38,071 nucleotides of DNA, from contig CANJNZ010000042.1 of assembly GCA_947476045.1 (NCBI GenBank), forward strand, positions 1 through 38,071. Direction: 5' to 3'. Shown here in pieces: positions 15,790 through 23,891 of this stretch; positions within the stretch are counted from its first letter, which is position 1, and every line of letters begins with the position of its first letter. Both the position numbers and the translations under genes were made by a program. This DNA comes from Chthoniobacteraceae bacterium (GTDB lineage Bacteria; Verrucomicrobiota; Verrucomicrobiia; Chthoniobacterales; Chthoniobacteraceae). The notes beneath the pieces are model-generated. The model did not search any database, was not told the origin of the DNA, and saw only the letters and a list, made by a program, of their open reading frames with translations.

Positions 15790-16313
15790 GTCGCGGCCTC
15801 CGAGCTGAGTTGGTTCGTCACGCAGTCGTGCAAAAGTTTGCGCAAACGCGCGAGCGCCTTGTATGCGGCGACGAGTGAGCGCCCCGTGCGACGCGCGGCT
15901 TCCTCGACGTTGCTTTCATAGCGCGTGAGCAGCAATTCGCGGTCGCGTGTGGCGAGCTTTTGCAAACACCGCGCGAGCGCTTCGTGTCGCGCGTCCTGCT
16001 CGGGTGCGAGTTCGGCTGCGGTGTGCGCGACGGCTTCAAGCACCTTGTCGTCGAAGACAACTTTCGAGCGCGCATATTTCGTCCGTGAAGCACGCACCTG
16101 CCACCACGCAATCTGACACGCCCACGCCACGAAATCGGTGCCCAATGTGTAGTCGCCGAACTTTTCGCAAACGACCAGCGAGGTCTCCTGCAAAAGATCC
16201 TCCGCCGCGTGGCGGTCCGGCACGAGCGTGTAGATGTAGGAAAAAATGCGCCGCTGATTTTGCGTCATCAAGAGCACCAGCTCCTTCGTGCGGTCAGCGG
16301 CGGCGTTGGACAT
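15786..16313 (-). CDS. ECF RNA polymerase sigma factor (Rhodopirellula/Verrucomicrobium type)
   Basis: A 175-residue ECF sigma factor. Region 2 is visible as RIFSYIYTLVPDRHAAEDLLQET and FVAWACQIAWWQVRA; region 4 as LATRDRELLLTRYESNVEEA and the helix-turn-helix RRTGRSLVAAYKALARLRK. The pattern matches the small sigma factors typical of planctomycetes and verrucomicrobia that are paired with FecR/LamG proteins. It lies 2 bases after the stop of the EF-hand gene upstream (TAG CC ATG) and overlaps the FecR-LamG gene by 4 bases, giving a tightly coupled operon. The inducing signal is unknown; the EF-hand partners suggest a link with calcium. Confidence 0.92.
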   Translation of the reverse strand: MSNAAADRTKELVLLMTQNQRRIFSYIYTLVPDRHAAEDLLQETSLVVCEKFGDYTLGTDFVAWACQIAWWQVRASRTKYARSKVVFDDKVLEAVAHTAAELAPEQDARHEALARCLQKLATRDRELLLTRYESNVEEAARRTGRSLVAAYKALARLRKLLHDCVTNQLSSEAAT

Positions 16314-16315
16314 GG

Positions 16316-17320
16316 CTATAGTTTTATCTGACCGTCTTTGACGCCCGCTTTACCTTTGGGTGCCTGCGCCTTTGCCGCCGCAGCCGGGTCGCCGAGAGTG
16401 AGTATGCCGTTGATTTTCGCGATCTCATCCGTGTCGAGAACCTTGTTCGCGTTTTCGTCGTAAATATAGAGCCAGCTTTTTGGATTGCTGGCGAATGCTT
16501 TGCGAAGATTCATATCCTCAAGGCCGGTAATTTTACCGTCGTGATTGACATCAAACTCCCTGACCTCGGCTAGAGCGAGTTCGCTGATGGAAGAACCGTC
16601 CTTGGTGTCCTTCGTTTTGTTCTCAGGCTTCACTTCGGGTTTATTCTCCACCACAGGCACTTTGATCTTGGGAGCGGGTTTGGCCGGCCTCGGTTTGCCA
16701 AGCCTGACGTTTAGCGCAGCGATTTCTGAATCCTCTAATGTGCCGTTTTTATTCAAATCAAACGGCTTGAGATCGATGGTTGTAGCGAGAGCATTTCGGA
16801 TCGCCTGCACCTCGCCGCCTTCAATTTGATTCGTGCCATCCACATCAAAAGTTCTGGCCGTTTTCACCGGATAGGCCGGCACCGGTTTCGGCCCTGTGGT
16901 CGCAGCGGCTCCGATGGGCGCAGCGGCAGCGGCACCCGCACTCCCGGCATTGGCAGCGACATTGCCGACCTTGCTTAGCTCTGCTTTGAGAGCGTTGATT
17001 TCGCCGTCGTCAAACTGGCCGTTTTTATTGGTGTCGAACTTCCTGATGTCCATAGCCGATACGAATACTTCCTTCAGCTTCTTGATCTCCTCATCATCAA
17101 GAACGCCATTATTGTTAGCATCGAGCGACCTGATGACGGCGGTGCCTGTGAAATAATCCTTCAATTCCTGTATCTCCGCGCTGCTGAGCTGACCATTGCC
17201 ATCCCTGTCAAAAGCCTTGGCAGTGGCGAGCGGGTCACTGGCAGTCGAACTTCCTTCAGCGCCTGCCGCGAAGACAGGGGCTGATGAAGCCATCATAAAA
17301 ATGATTCCTAATGTTTTCAT
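16316..17320 (-). CDS. Secreted protein with seven EF-hand loops
   Basis: A 334-residue exported protein (signal peptide to about residue 19). Seven EF-hand-type 12-residue loops are visible: DRDGNGQLSSAE (38-49), DANNNGVLDDEE (67-78), DTNKNGQFDDGE (96-107), a degenerate DVDGTNQIEGGE (159-170), DLNKNGTLEDSE (188-199), DVNHDGKITGLE (257-268) and DENANKVLDTDE (288-299). An Ala/Gly linker (120-145) and a Lys/Pro-rich linker (208-240) separate groups of loops. It should bind several calcium ions outside the cytoplasm. ATG 17320 gives the best signal peptide. The gene ends 2 bases before the sigma factor gene. Confidence 0.87.
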   Translation of the reverse strand: MKTLGIIFMMASSAPVFAAGAEGSSTASDPLATAKAFDRDGNGQLSSAEIQELKDYFTGTAVIRSLDANNNGVLDDEEIKKLKEVFVSAMDIRKFDTNKNGQFDDGEINALKAELSKVGNVAANAGSAGAAAAAPIGAAATTGPKPVPAYPVKTARTFDVDGTNQIEGGEVQAIRNALATTIDLKPFDLNKNGTLEDSEIAALNVRLGKPRPAKPAPKIKVPVVENKPEVKPENKTKDTKDGSSISELALAEVREFDVNHDGKITGLEDMNLRKAFASNPKSWLYIYDENANKVLDTDEIAKINGILTLGDPAAAAKAQAPKGKAGVKDGQIKL

Positions 17321-17406
17321 GTGCGTTTGCATGGCCATGTCGAATGAATCGCACACGCAGCGCATTTCACAGCTGGAAAACTAATGCGATGCTGCGAGCA
17401 GCCAGA

Positions 17407-17766
17407 CTAGGCCGCTGGCTCTTTCTTTTTAGCAGCGCACTTGCCTTTCCCTGCGCCTTTACCGGCACCCTTGCCTTTGCCATGCTTGCCCATTCTAGCG
17501 TTAAGCGCGGTGATTTCGTCGTCGTCAATCTGGCCGTTGGCATTTTTGTCGAGAGCCTTGAGATCCGCATTGCCAGCGAGCGCACTTTTCAGCGCATCAA
17601 CTTCTTTGCCGTCAATCTGGCCGTTCTTATCGGTGTCAAAACCCTTCGTGGCTTTCATGCATGCACGGCCACCTTTGTTAGCGCCTGCCTTGCCGCCTTT
17701 GCCTGCGGCAAAAGTTGGTGCGGTGAATGTAATTGCGAGGGCGAGGATGAGACTGAGTTTTTTCAT
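17407..17766 (-). CDS. Small secreted double-EF-hand protein
   Basis: A 119-residue protein with signal peptide (residues 1-20), two canonical EF-hand loops DTDKNGQIDGKE (44-55) and DKNANGQIDDDE (73-84) forming a likely calcium-binding pair, and a Gly/Lys-rich C-terminal tail (KGKGAGKGAGKGKC). It is the most upstream gene of the probable EF-hand/sigma/FecR-LamG operon; 86 bases separate it from the seven-loop gene with no convincing terminator between. Signal peptide and upstream element are near-copies of those of the gene at 13725-14186. Confidence 0.82.
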   Translation of the reverse strand: MKKLSLILALAITFTAPTFAAGKGGKAGANKGGRACMKATKGFDTDKNGQIDGKEVDALKSALAGNADLKALDKNANGQIDDDEITALNARMGKHGKGKGAGKGAGKGKCAAKKKEPAA

Positions 17767-17800
17767 ATTGGTGTGTTGGTGTGATTGGTTACATCGCTGA

Positions 17801-17828
17801 AATAGCACTGTATTGAAAATTTAGGACA
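17801..17828 (-). promoter_or_regulatory. Candidate ECF-sigma promoter of the EF-hand/sigma operon
   Basis: The minus strand carries TGTCCTAAA and GTGCTATT with starts 20 bases apart, as at 14212-14239. The downstream leader also shares AACCAATCACACCA. The element is 34 bases before the ATG at 17766 and would place the sigma gene under its own control if transcription continues through the 86-base gap. Confidence 0.6.
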
Positions 17829-17857
17829 TCCCGTCCGTAAAAATATTTACCCGCAGC

Positions 17858-19111
17858 TTAGCTTCGCGCTCCCAATTTCCAAAGATGATTGTCCGAACGA
17901 ATGTAGATCGCGCCGTCTTCCACTATGGGCGATGCGAGCGTCGCTTCGCCGAGTTCGTTTTTTGAAATCACCTCAAAAATCTTCCCCGCTTTCAGCACCG
18001 TCGTCGTGCCGGTTTCGTTGAGAAAATACACACGCCCCCCGGCGAGCACAGGCGATGCGGAATAGTTACCGCCGAGCCGCTCGCTCCAATGCACATCGCC
18101 GGTGCGCGCATTGACGCATGTTGCAATTCCCGCGTCGGAGACAAAGTAAAGTTCGTCGCCGACAACAATCGTGGACGCACTCAACGGCGCACCCTTCTTG
18201 ATTGTCCACGCGATGTTCGTCGCTGTGGCATCGCCTTTCGCACCTTCGGGCCGGATCGCGATCAGATTCGCAATGTCGAAGCCCGTCGCGATGAAGAGGA
18301 GCCCGTGCGCAAACACCGGACGTGGCACCAGCGAATAACCTTCTCCGTAGGCGACGCGCCAGATTTCGTGCCCGTCCTTCGGATCGTAAGCGCCGACAAA
18401 TCCGCTGCCCGGCAGAATAATCTGCATGACGCCGCCGAGCGAAATGGGCAGCGGCGTGCAAAAGGAAAAGGTCTTTTTTGCCATCGTGTTTCGAGGCGTT
18501 TTCCAGCGCACATTTCCAGTGGCGGAGTCGAGCGCGACGACGAACGGTTCCTTTGCACCATCGCAACTAAAGATGAGCGCATCACCGACGAGCGCGGGCG
18601 AACCACCGTTGCCGTGCTGTGGCGGATACTTCAGCCCGTTTTGCTTCCACACGACTTTGCCCGCGAGATCCAGCGCCGCAGTTCCCATGTGGCCGAAGTG
18701 AACATAGAGCCTGTCCTCCGTCACGATGGGCGTGGGGCTGGCGAGCGAGTTCTTGCGATGGATGGAGCCTGTCGTCGCCGCGTCCGGATTAAAGACCACC
18801 GTATCCCAAAGTATGCGCCCGTCCTTTGCATCGAGACATAGCGCGTGTAAAGTCACGTCACCCTGCCCCGGCTCGCCCACCGCTGAAGTGAGATAGATGC
18901 GCCCTTTAGACAACACCGGCGACGACCAACCCTTCCCGGCGATTTCCACCTTCCAAGTCACGGCATCCGACGCGCTCCACTTCTGCGGCACATTCGTAGC
19001 AGCGGATATCCCCTGCCCGTCCGGCCCGCGAAATTGCGGCCACCCGGCTTCACCAGCAAGCGCAGAGGCAGCCGTAAATACGATGCAGGGGAATGAAGAA
19101 AATACTGTCAT
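17858..19111 (-). CDS. Secreted PQQ-like beta-propeller repeat protein
   Basis: A 417-residue exported protein, paralogous to the one at 807-2069: it starts its mature part with GWPQFRGPDGQGIS and shows propeller blades such as GWSSPVLSKGRIYLTS, LASPTPIVTEDRLYVHFG, GGSPALVGDALIFSCDG, NYSASPVLAGGRVYFLNETG and a final LASPIVEDGAIYIRS. GDVTLHALCLDAKDGRILW-type turns close the blades. No dehydrogenase catalytic motif is seen, so the function stays open. A signal peptide is present, although its N-terminus (MTVFSSFPCIVFTAASALAG) is short of basic residues, so a different start is possible. It lies upstream of, and on the same strand as, the EF-hand locus. Confidence 0.88.
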   Translation of the reverse strand: MTVFSSFPCIVFTAASALAGEAGWPQFRGPDGQGISAATNVPQKWSASDAVTWKVEIAGKGWSSPVLSKGRIYLTSAVGEPGQGDVTLHALCLDAKDGRILWDTVVFNPDAATTGSIHRKNSLASPTPIVTEDRLYVHFGHMGTAALDLAGKVVWKQNGLKYPPQHGNGGSPALVGDALIFSCDGAKEPFVVALDSATGNVRWKTPRNTMAKKTFSFCTPLPISLGGVMQIILPGSGFVGAYDPKDGHEIWRVAYGEGYSLVPRPVFAHGLLFIATGFDIANLIAIRPEGAKGDATATNIAWTIKKGAPLSASTIVVGDELYFVSDAGIATCVNARTGDVHWSERLGGNYSASPVLAGGRVYFLNETGTTTVLKAGKIFEVISKNELGEATLASPIVEDGAIYIRSDNHLWKLGARS

Positions 19112-19306
19112 ACCCAGCGAGCTAGCCGAGCCCGCGAAGGAATGAAAGAGTTAGATGTCCCATCAGAAAGCCGCTGGATACCATCCACGACGTTTAACCC
19201 CCCGAGTAATTGAACCATAAACCTCCTACCACCAGCATGGGGATTTTCTACTCCCATCTTTTTACTAGCTTTGGAGTGGGGCTAGGAGATATGTAGTTAC
19301 CCCGAA

Positions 19307-20485
19307 ATGATACGCCGCGATTACTTGATCGTCGGGGCTGGCGTCGCCGGTGTGGCGGCGTGCGAAGCCATCCGCTCCTTGGATAAGAAAGGGAGCATCA
19401 TGCTCGTCGGCGCGGAGCCCCATGCGGCAGTGAACCGTCCGGATCTTCTCCCCGGCATTCTCGGACCGAAGAGTTCGTCCATCGAAAAACTGCTCACGCA
19501 CGATGACGCGTGGTTTTCGCGCAATAAAGTGGATGTGCGACTGGATGCCATCGCCACGCAATTCAGCCTGGAACAGCGCGCAGCGGTGCTGGCGAACGGG
19601 CAGGCCGTGAAATTTGAAAAGGCGCTGCTGGCGACGGGGAGTCGTGCGCGGAGGCCGCAGGTGGCGGGGGCGAATTTGGGAAATATTTTCTATCTGCGCA
19701 GTGCGCGCGAAGTGGCGGCGCTTCGGGAGGTGTTGGATTTGGAAAAGAATGCGGTGGTGATTGGCGGAGGTTTTGTGGGCGTGGAAGTGGCGGCGCATCT
19801 TCGGAAATTGAAACTCGGTGTGACGCTGATGACGCGCGGGCAGTTTGCGTGGAGCCGCTATCTCGATGCGGAGACGGGCGCCTGGTTCAGCGATTATCTC
19901 GCGGGGAATGGGGTGAAGCTAATGCTGGGCGAGCATCTGAATGGCTTTGAGGGGCGCACGTATCTCCAGCGTGTGCAGACGAAGAGCGGCGGGCGCATTG
20001 ATACGACGCTCGCTGTTTGCGCGATTGGCTCGGATCCGAATCTCCAACTCGTCTCGGCTTCTCCGCTTTGGTCGCAAAATGGCTGTCCGGTCACCGAGCG
20101 CCTCGAAAGCGATGAGCTGGGAATTTTCGCCGCAGGCGACATCGCGCTGTATCCGAATGCACACATGGGCGGGATGCGCCGCGAAGAGCACTGGGATGCA
20201 GCCGTCGCGATGGGCCGTCATGCCGGGCTGAACATGGCGGCAAAAAAGATGACCAAGTTTGAATACGTGCCGTGGCACCAGAGCCGCGTGTTTGATTTGC
20301 AGTTCGACTTTGTCGGCGATTTCACCCGCCCGCCAACGCGTGTGGAGATCGAGGGGGATCGCAATAAGAAGCACCGCTTTGTGCTCGCGTGCTATCAGCT
20401 CAATAAACTGACGGGCTACGTTTTCTGCAACGAGGACGCAAAGAAGGTGCAAAAGGCGCGGACGGATTTCCCGAAGATGAAATAA
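19307..20485 (+). CDS. FAD-dependent NAD(P)-disulfide-type oxidoreductase
   Basis: A 392-residue flavoprotein of the pyridine nucleotide-disulfide/ferredoxin-reductase type. The FAD-binding GxGxxG is in DYLIVGAGVAGVAACEAI near the N-terminus, the NAD(P)-binding GGGFVGVEVAAHL is around residue 150, and the second FAD motif is GIFAAGDIALY. ALLATGSRARRP is the usual ATG motif. No redox CxxxxC pair is present, so it is likelier to reduce a ferredoxin, rubredoxin or quinone than a disulfide. No signal peptide is seen. Upstream 195 bases hold only short hairpins. The ThuA gene follows after 92 bases. Confidence 0.88.
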   Translation: MIRRDYLIVGAGVAGVAACEAIRSLDKKGSIMLVGAEPHAAVNRPDLLPGILGPKSSSIEKLLTHDDAWFSRNKVDVRLDAIATQFSLEQRAAVLANGQAVKFEKALLATGSRARRPQVAGANLGNIFYLRSAREVAALREVLDLEKNAVVIGGGFVGVEVAAHLRKLKLGVTLMTRGQFAWSRYLDAETGAWFSDYLAGNGVKLMLGEHLNGFEGRTYLQRVQTKSGGRIDTTLAVCAIGSDPNLQLVSASPLWSQNGCPVTERLESDELGIFAAGDIALYPNAHMGGMRREEHWDAAVAMGRHAGLNMAAKKMTKFEYVPWHQSRVFDLQFDFVGDFTRPPTRVEIEGDRNKKHRFVLACYQLNKLTGYVFCNEDAKKVQKARTDFPKMK

Positions 20486-20577
20486 GTGCGCGCTTGCGAT
20501 TTCCCCCAAGGAACCGCCACCCTCCACGATTGTAATCGCAGCGCTCAGTGCGCTCCTTCAAACAAATCTACCACATC

Positions 20578-21420
20578 ATGAAAAAACTCCTCGTCCTCGC
20601 GCTCGTCGCACTCACTGGTTCCGGCTTTGCCGCTGAAAAGAAGCGCGTCATCGTCTGCACCGTCACCACCGGCTTCCGCCACAGCTCGATTCCCTTCGCG
20701 GAAAAAACGCTGGAGAAACTCGGGAAGGAAAGCGGCCTGTATGAAGTCGTGGATTTCGCACGCCAGCCCGCGAGCAAAGATCCCGCACTCATGAAGGAGA
20801 GCATGGACAAGCTTTCGCCGGAAAATTTGACGAAGAACAAAATTGACGCGGTCATTTTCGCAAACACCACGGGCGACCTCCCGCTGCCGGATCGCGATGG
20901 ATTCATCAAATGGATCGAGGAAGGCCACGGCTTCTGCGGTATGCACAGCGCGGGCGATACTTTCCACGGATTCCCCGGCTATCTGAATATGTTGCAGGCG
21001 GAGTTCAAAGGCCATGGACGTCAGGTGCCCGCCGATCTCGTCGCTGGTGACAAGACGCACCCCGCCAATGCGGGCATCGGCGACGCATTTCCGATCTCGC
21101 TGGAGGAAATGTATGAGTTCAAGGACGGCAGCCACAACCGTGATAAAATCCGCGCGCTTTGGTTCCTGCGCCATCATCCGCAGAATCCAAATCAAGCCGG
21201 TTATTTTCCCGTTTCGTGGTGCCGCGAAGCTGGCAAAGGCCACGTCTTTTACACCTCGCTCGGCCACCGCGAAGACCTCTGGGATGAAACCGACGCCGTG
21301 AAGGACCGCAAAAACTCGCCGGAAATCAGCAAGCAATATCAGGCGCACATCCTCGGTGGAATCAAATGGGCGCTCGGCCTCGAAAAAGGCGACGCGACTC
21401 CGAATCCCGAAGTAAAGTAA
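20578..21420 (+). CDS. Secreted ThuA-domain protein
   Basis: A 280-residue exported protein (signal peptide MKKLLVLALVALTGSGFAAE) with a ThuA/trehalose-utilisation domain, a class I glutamine-amidotransferase-like fold without amidotransferase chemistry. Diagnostic blocks are VIVCTVTTGFRHSSIPFAE, IDAVIFANTTGDLPLPDRD, GHGFCGMHSAGDTFHGFPGY and a C-terminal GHVFYTSLGHREDLW with ILGGIKWALG. ThuA is linked to uptake and 3-keto conversion of disaccharides. ATG 20578 was chosen for the signal peptide. It probably forms an operon with the esterase gene 66 bases downstream. Confidence 0.92.
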   Translation: MKKLLVLALVALTGSGFAAEKKRVIVCTVTTGFRHSSIPFAEKTLEKLGKESGLYEVVDFARQPASKDPALMKESMDKLSPENLTKNKIDAVIFANTTGDLPLPDRDGFIKWIEEGHGFCGMHSAGDTFHGFPGYLNMLQAEFKGHGRQVPADLVAGDKTHPANAGIGDAFPISLEEMYEFKDGSHNRDKIRALWFLRHHPQNPNQAGYFPVSWCREAGKGHVFYTSLGHREDLWDETDAVKDRKNSPEISKQYQAHILGGIKWALGLEKGDATPNPEVK

Positions 21421-21486
21421 TCAGGGTGCGAGTCTTCGCGCAAAGACGCGAGCGCGCAACGCATTGAAGTGAGAGCGACATTCACC

Positions 21487-22725
21487 ATGAAAGTGCTCCT
21501 TGCCTTCGTCGTTCTCGTATCGGGAGCTTTTGCCGCCGACGCGCCGGCCTCATCGCAGGCCGTGAAGGAACTCAGCGAACTGCTCAGCCAGCCACGCGAA
21601 AAGCGACCGCCAATTGCTGATGCAAAATTCGCGCGCATCCCGCTCACGAAAGCGGATGCCGCGACCGCAGCAAAACTGCTGTGGGACGACCACGCCAAAC
21701 TCATCCGCGACACACGCGCCGATGAGTTGAAAGCGAAGGTCATCCGCATCGGCGAACGCGAAATGAAGTTTGAGAGCGTTCACTTCGGCACAAAGGAGAA
21801 CGCCCCGAAAGACGGACGCAGTCTCTTCATTTCCATGCACGGCGGCGGCGGTGCACCGGCGGAACTCAACGATTCGCAGTGGCAAAACCAAATCCAACTC
21901 GCCCGCGCCTACAAACCCGCTGAGGGCATCTACGTCGCACCGCGCGCCCCGACGAATAGTTGGAAGCTCTGGCACGAGGATCATATTGATGTGCTGTTCG
22001 CCCGCCTCATCGAAGACCTTGTCGTCCTCGAAAACGTGAATCCCAATCGCGTTTACATCCTCGGCTACTCCGCAGGGGGCGACGGCGTCTATCAACTCGC
22101 CCCGCGCATGGCCGACCACTGGGCCGCCGCCGCGATGATGGCGGGGCACCCCAATGGGGCCTCACCACTCGGATTGCGCAATGTGCCTTTCGCCATTCAA
22201 GTCGGTGAAAATGACAGTGCATTCCGCCGCAACAAAGTCGCCGCCGATTGGGGCAAAAAACTCGACGACCTGCAAAAAGACGACCCCGCAGGCTACGCGC
22301 ATTTCGTCGAACTCCACGCAGGCAAAGGACACTGGATGGACCTTCAGGATCGCAAGGCCATCCCGTGGATGGAAAAATTCACGCGCAATCCCCTCCCCGA
22401 CCGCGTCGCATGGCACCAAGACGGCGTGACGCACAATCGCCTTTACTGGCTAGCGGTGCCCACAGGCATAGCCAAGAGCGGACAGGAAATCATCGCCTCA
22501 CGCAGCGGTCAAGCCATCACACTCACAACGAAGGATGTTCCACAAATCACAGTCCTACTCAACGACGCCATGCTCGATCTCGACAAGCCCGTCACGATCC
22601 AGTCCGGCGGAAAAAACCTCTCATCCATAGTGCACCCGCGCACCATCGCCACCATCACCCGCACGCTCGAGGAAAGCCATGACACTCAACTGATTTTCAG
22701 CGCGGAGGTCACCGTCAGCCCGTAG
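21487..22725 (+). CDS. Secreted alpha/beta-hydrolase (esterase-like)
   Basis: A 412-residue protein with signal peptide (MKVLLAFVVLVSGAFAAD). The oxyanion loop is HGGGGAP, the nucleophile elbow GYSAGGDG (Ser195), with Asp243 in VGENDSAF and His282 in GKGHWMD completing a plausible triad. The pattern resembles polyhydroxyalkanoate depolymerase-type or feruloyl-esterase-type extracellular hydrolases. The C-terminal ~110 residues (QAITLTTKDVPQITVLLNDAM) form a beta-rich module that may assist binding. The substrate is unknown; the ThuA and DUF1080 neighbours suggest plant or algal carbohydrate-derived esters. Confidence 0.85.
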   Translation: MKVLLAFVVLVSGAFAADAPASSQAVKELSELLSQPREKRPPIADAKFARIPLTKADAATAAKLLWDDHAKLIRDTRADELKAKVIRIGEREMKFESVHFGTKENAPKDGRSLFISMHGGGGAPAELNDSQWQNQIQLARAYKPAEGIYVAPRAPTNSWKLWHEDHIDVLFARLIEDLVVLENVNPNRVYILGYSAGGDGVYQLAPRMADHWAAAAMMAGHPNGASPLGLRNVPFAIQVGENDSAFRRNKVAADWGKKLDDLQKDDPAGYAHFVELHAGKGHWMDLQDRKAIPWMEKFTRNPLPDRVAWHQDGVTHNRLYWLAVPTGIAKSGQEIIASRSGQAITLTTKDVPQITVLLNDAMLDLDKPVTIQSGGKNLSSIVHPRTIATITRTLEESHDTQLIFSAEVTVSP

Positions 22726-22800
22726 TTGAACGAAGACGGTTTTGAACTTCGTGAGGATTTTAGCTTTCGCCCTGCAAAGTCTGCGGGCTAAAAACAGTCC

Positions 22801-23463
22801 ATGTTAGATTTCATGCAAAAAGGCGGCCCCCTCATGTGGCCTATATTGTTTTGCAGCGTCCTCGCCAGCGCAGTGTTTTTGGAGCGCCTCGTTTACTTTC
22901 ACCGCATCTCCGTGCGCGTGGGAGAATTCATCCGCGGCCTCGCTAATCTGCTGCGCGGACGCCGCTATGCCGAAGCTCAAATGGAAGCCGCCGCCACCAA
23001 CGGCCCCGTTCAGCGCGTCGTGCACTCCGCCATTATCCGCCACAACGCCTCGCGCGAAGAATTGAAAGAAATCGTGAAGGAAGCCGGCCAGCTCGAAGTC
23101 CCAAAACTCGAACGCCGCCTCGGGATGCTCGCCACACTCGCCTTCCTCGCTCCGATGCTCGGACTGCTCGGCACCGTCGCTGGACTCATTCAGGCGTTCG
23201 GCTCCATGTCCGCCGCCAGCGGGCTGACCAGCTCCATGGAAACCGCAAATGGCATCTACCAAGCGCTCATCACCACCGCTGCCGGGATCGCCGTGGCCAT
23301 TCCGTGCGTCATGGCCTACGCCTATCTCAACTCCCGCGTGAACTCCGCGCTTCACGACATGGAACGCGCCGGCATCGAGATCGTGAACCTCATCATGGAA
23401 AGCCGCACCACGCCGGACATCATCGAATTCGATCCCGCTACGAAACGTGCCGAGACACGCTGA
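22801..23463 (+). CDS. exbB: ExbB/TolQ-type proton channel protein
   Basis: A 220-residue MotA/TolQ/ExbB family inner-membrane protein with three hydrophobic segments: residues ~10-30 (PLMWPILFCSVLASAVFLE), LATLAFLAPMLGLLGTVAGL and ALITTAAGIAVAIPCVMAYAYL. LGLLGTVAGL and the TTAAGIA threonines are the conserved proton-path residues. With ExbD and TonB it uses the proton gradient to energise outer-membrane transport. It opens a compact operon (gaps of 6 and 5 bases, then overlap) with exbD-like, tonB-like and further genes. Confidence 0.92.
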   Translation: MLDFMQKGGPLMWPILFCSVLASAVFLERLVYFHRISVRVGEFIRGLANLLRGRRYAEAQMEAAATNGPVQRVVHSAIIRHNASREELKEIVKEAGQLEVPKLERRLGMLATLAFLAPMLGLLGTVAGLIQAFGSMSAASGLTSSMETANGIYQALITTAAGIAVAIPCVMAYAYLNSRVNSALHDMERAGIEIVNLIMESRTTPDIIEFDPATKRAETR

Positions 23464-23469
23464 CCTCCA

Positions 23470-23886
23470 GTGAAACTCCAGCGCACCTTCCATTTTCACA
23501 CGCCGCTCTTCGGTATCCTTCCGCTCGCCAACGTGCTCTTCCTCGTGATGGTTTTTTACGTCATGGGTTCGCGCTTCATCCTCCAGCCCGGCGTGCAAGT
23601 AGCGCTACCAGCCACATCGTTCGCCCTGGGCCCACAGCGCGGTGCGCAAATCGTCAGCATCACATCGGCACCAGCCCCCGCTATCTATTATCGTGATCAA
23701 AAAGTGACGTTCGATGAGTTGCACAGACAACTCGCCGGAAGGCCCGCCGTGGATCGTTCAGTCATCATCAAGGCCGATAAATCCGCGCCAGCCGGCCTTC
23801 TTGCCGAGGTAATGAGCGATGCGCTTCGCCAAGGCTACTCGGTAATTCTTGCCGGGGAAATCCCGCAGCCTCCCGTGGGAAAATAG
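23470..23886 (+). CDS. exbD: ExbD/TolR-like protein with Asn replacing the membrane Asp
   Basis: A 138-residue protein starting at GTG 23470, with one N-terminal membrane helix and a periplasmic domain (VTFDELHRQLAGRPAVDRSVIIKADKSAP, then AEVMSDALRQGYSVILAGE), the standard ExbD/TolR architecture. In the family the helix begins PxxD-V with an aspartate essential for proton coupling; here it reads LPLANVLFLVMVFYVMG, giving Asn at that place. No other acidic residue lies in the helix. The protein may not couple protons the usual way, or may work alongside another ExbD. Located 6 bases after exbB. Confidence 0.8.
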   Translation: MKLQRTFHFHTPLFGILPLANVLFLVMVFYVMGSRFILQPGVQVALPATSFALGPQRGAQIVSITSAPAPAIYYRDQKVTFDELHRQLAGRPAVDRSVIIKADKSAPAGLLAEVMSDALRQGYSVILAGEIPQPPVGK

Positions 23887-23891
23887 CGGCC

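Noticed and set aside
17320-17406. Terminator between the two EF-hand genes of the sigma operon
   Set aside because: Only short hairpins (GCTGC/GCAGC; AGCCAG/CTGGCT) without a T-run are visible, so read-through is kept as the preferred idea.
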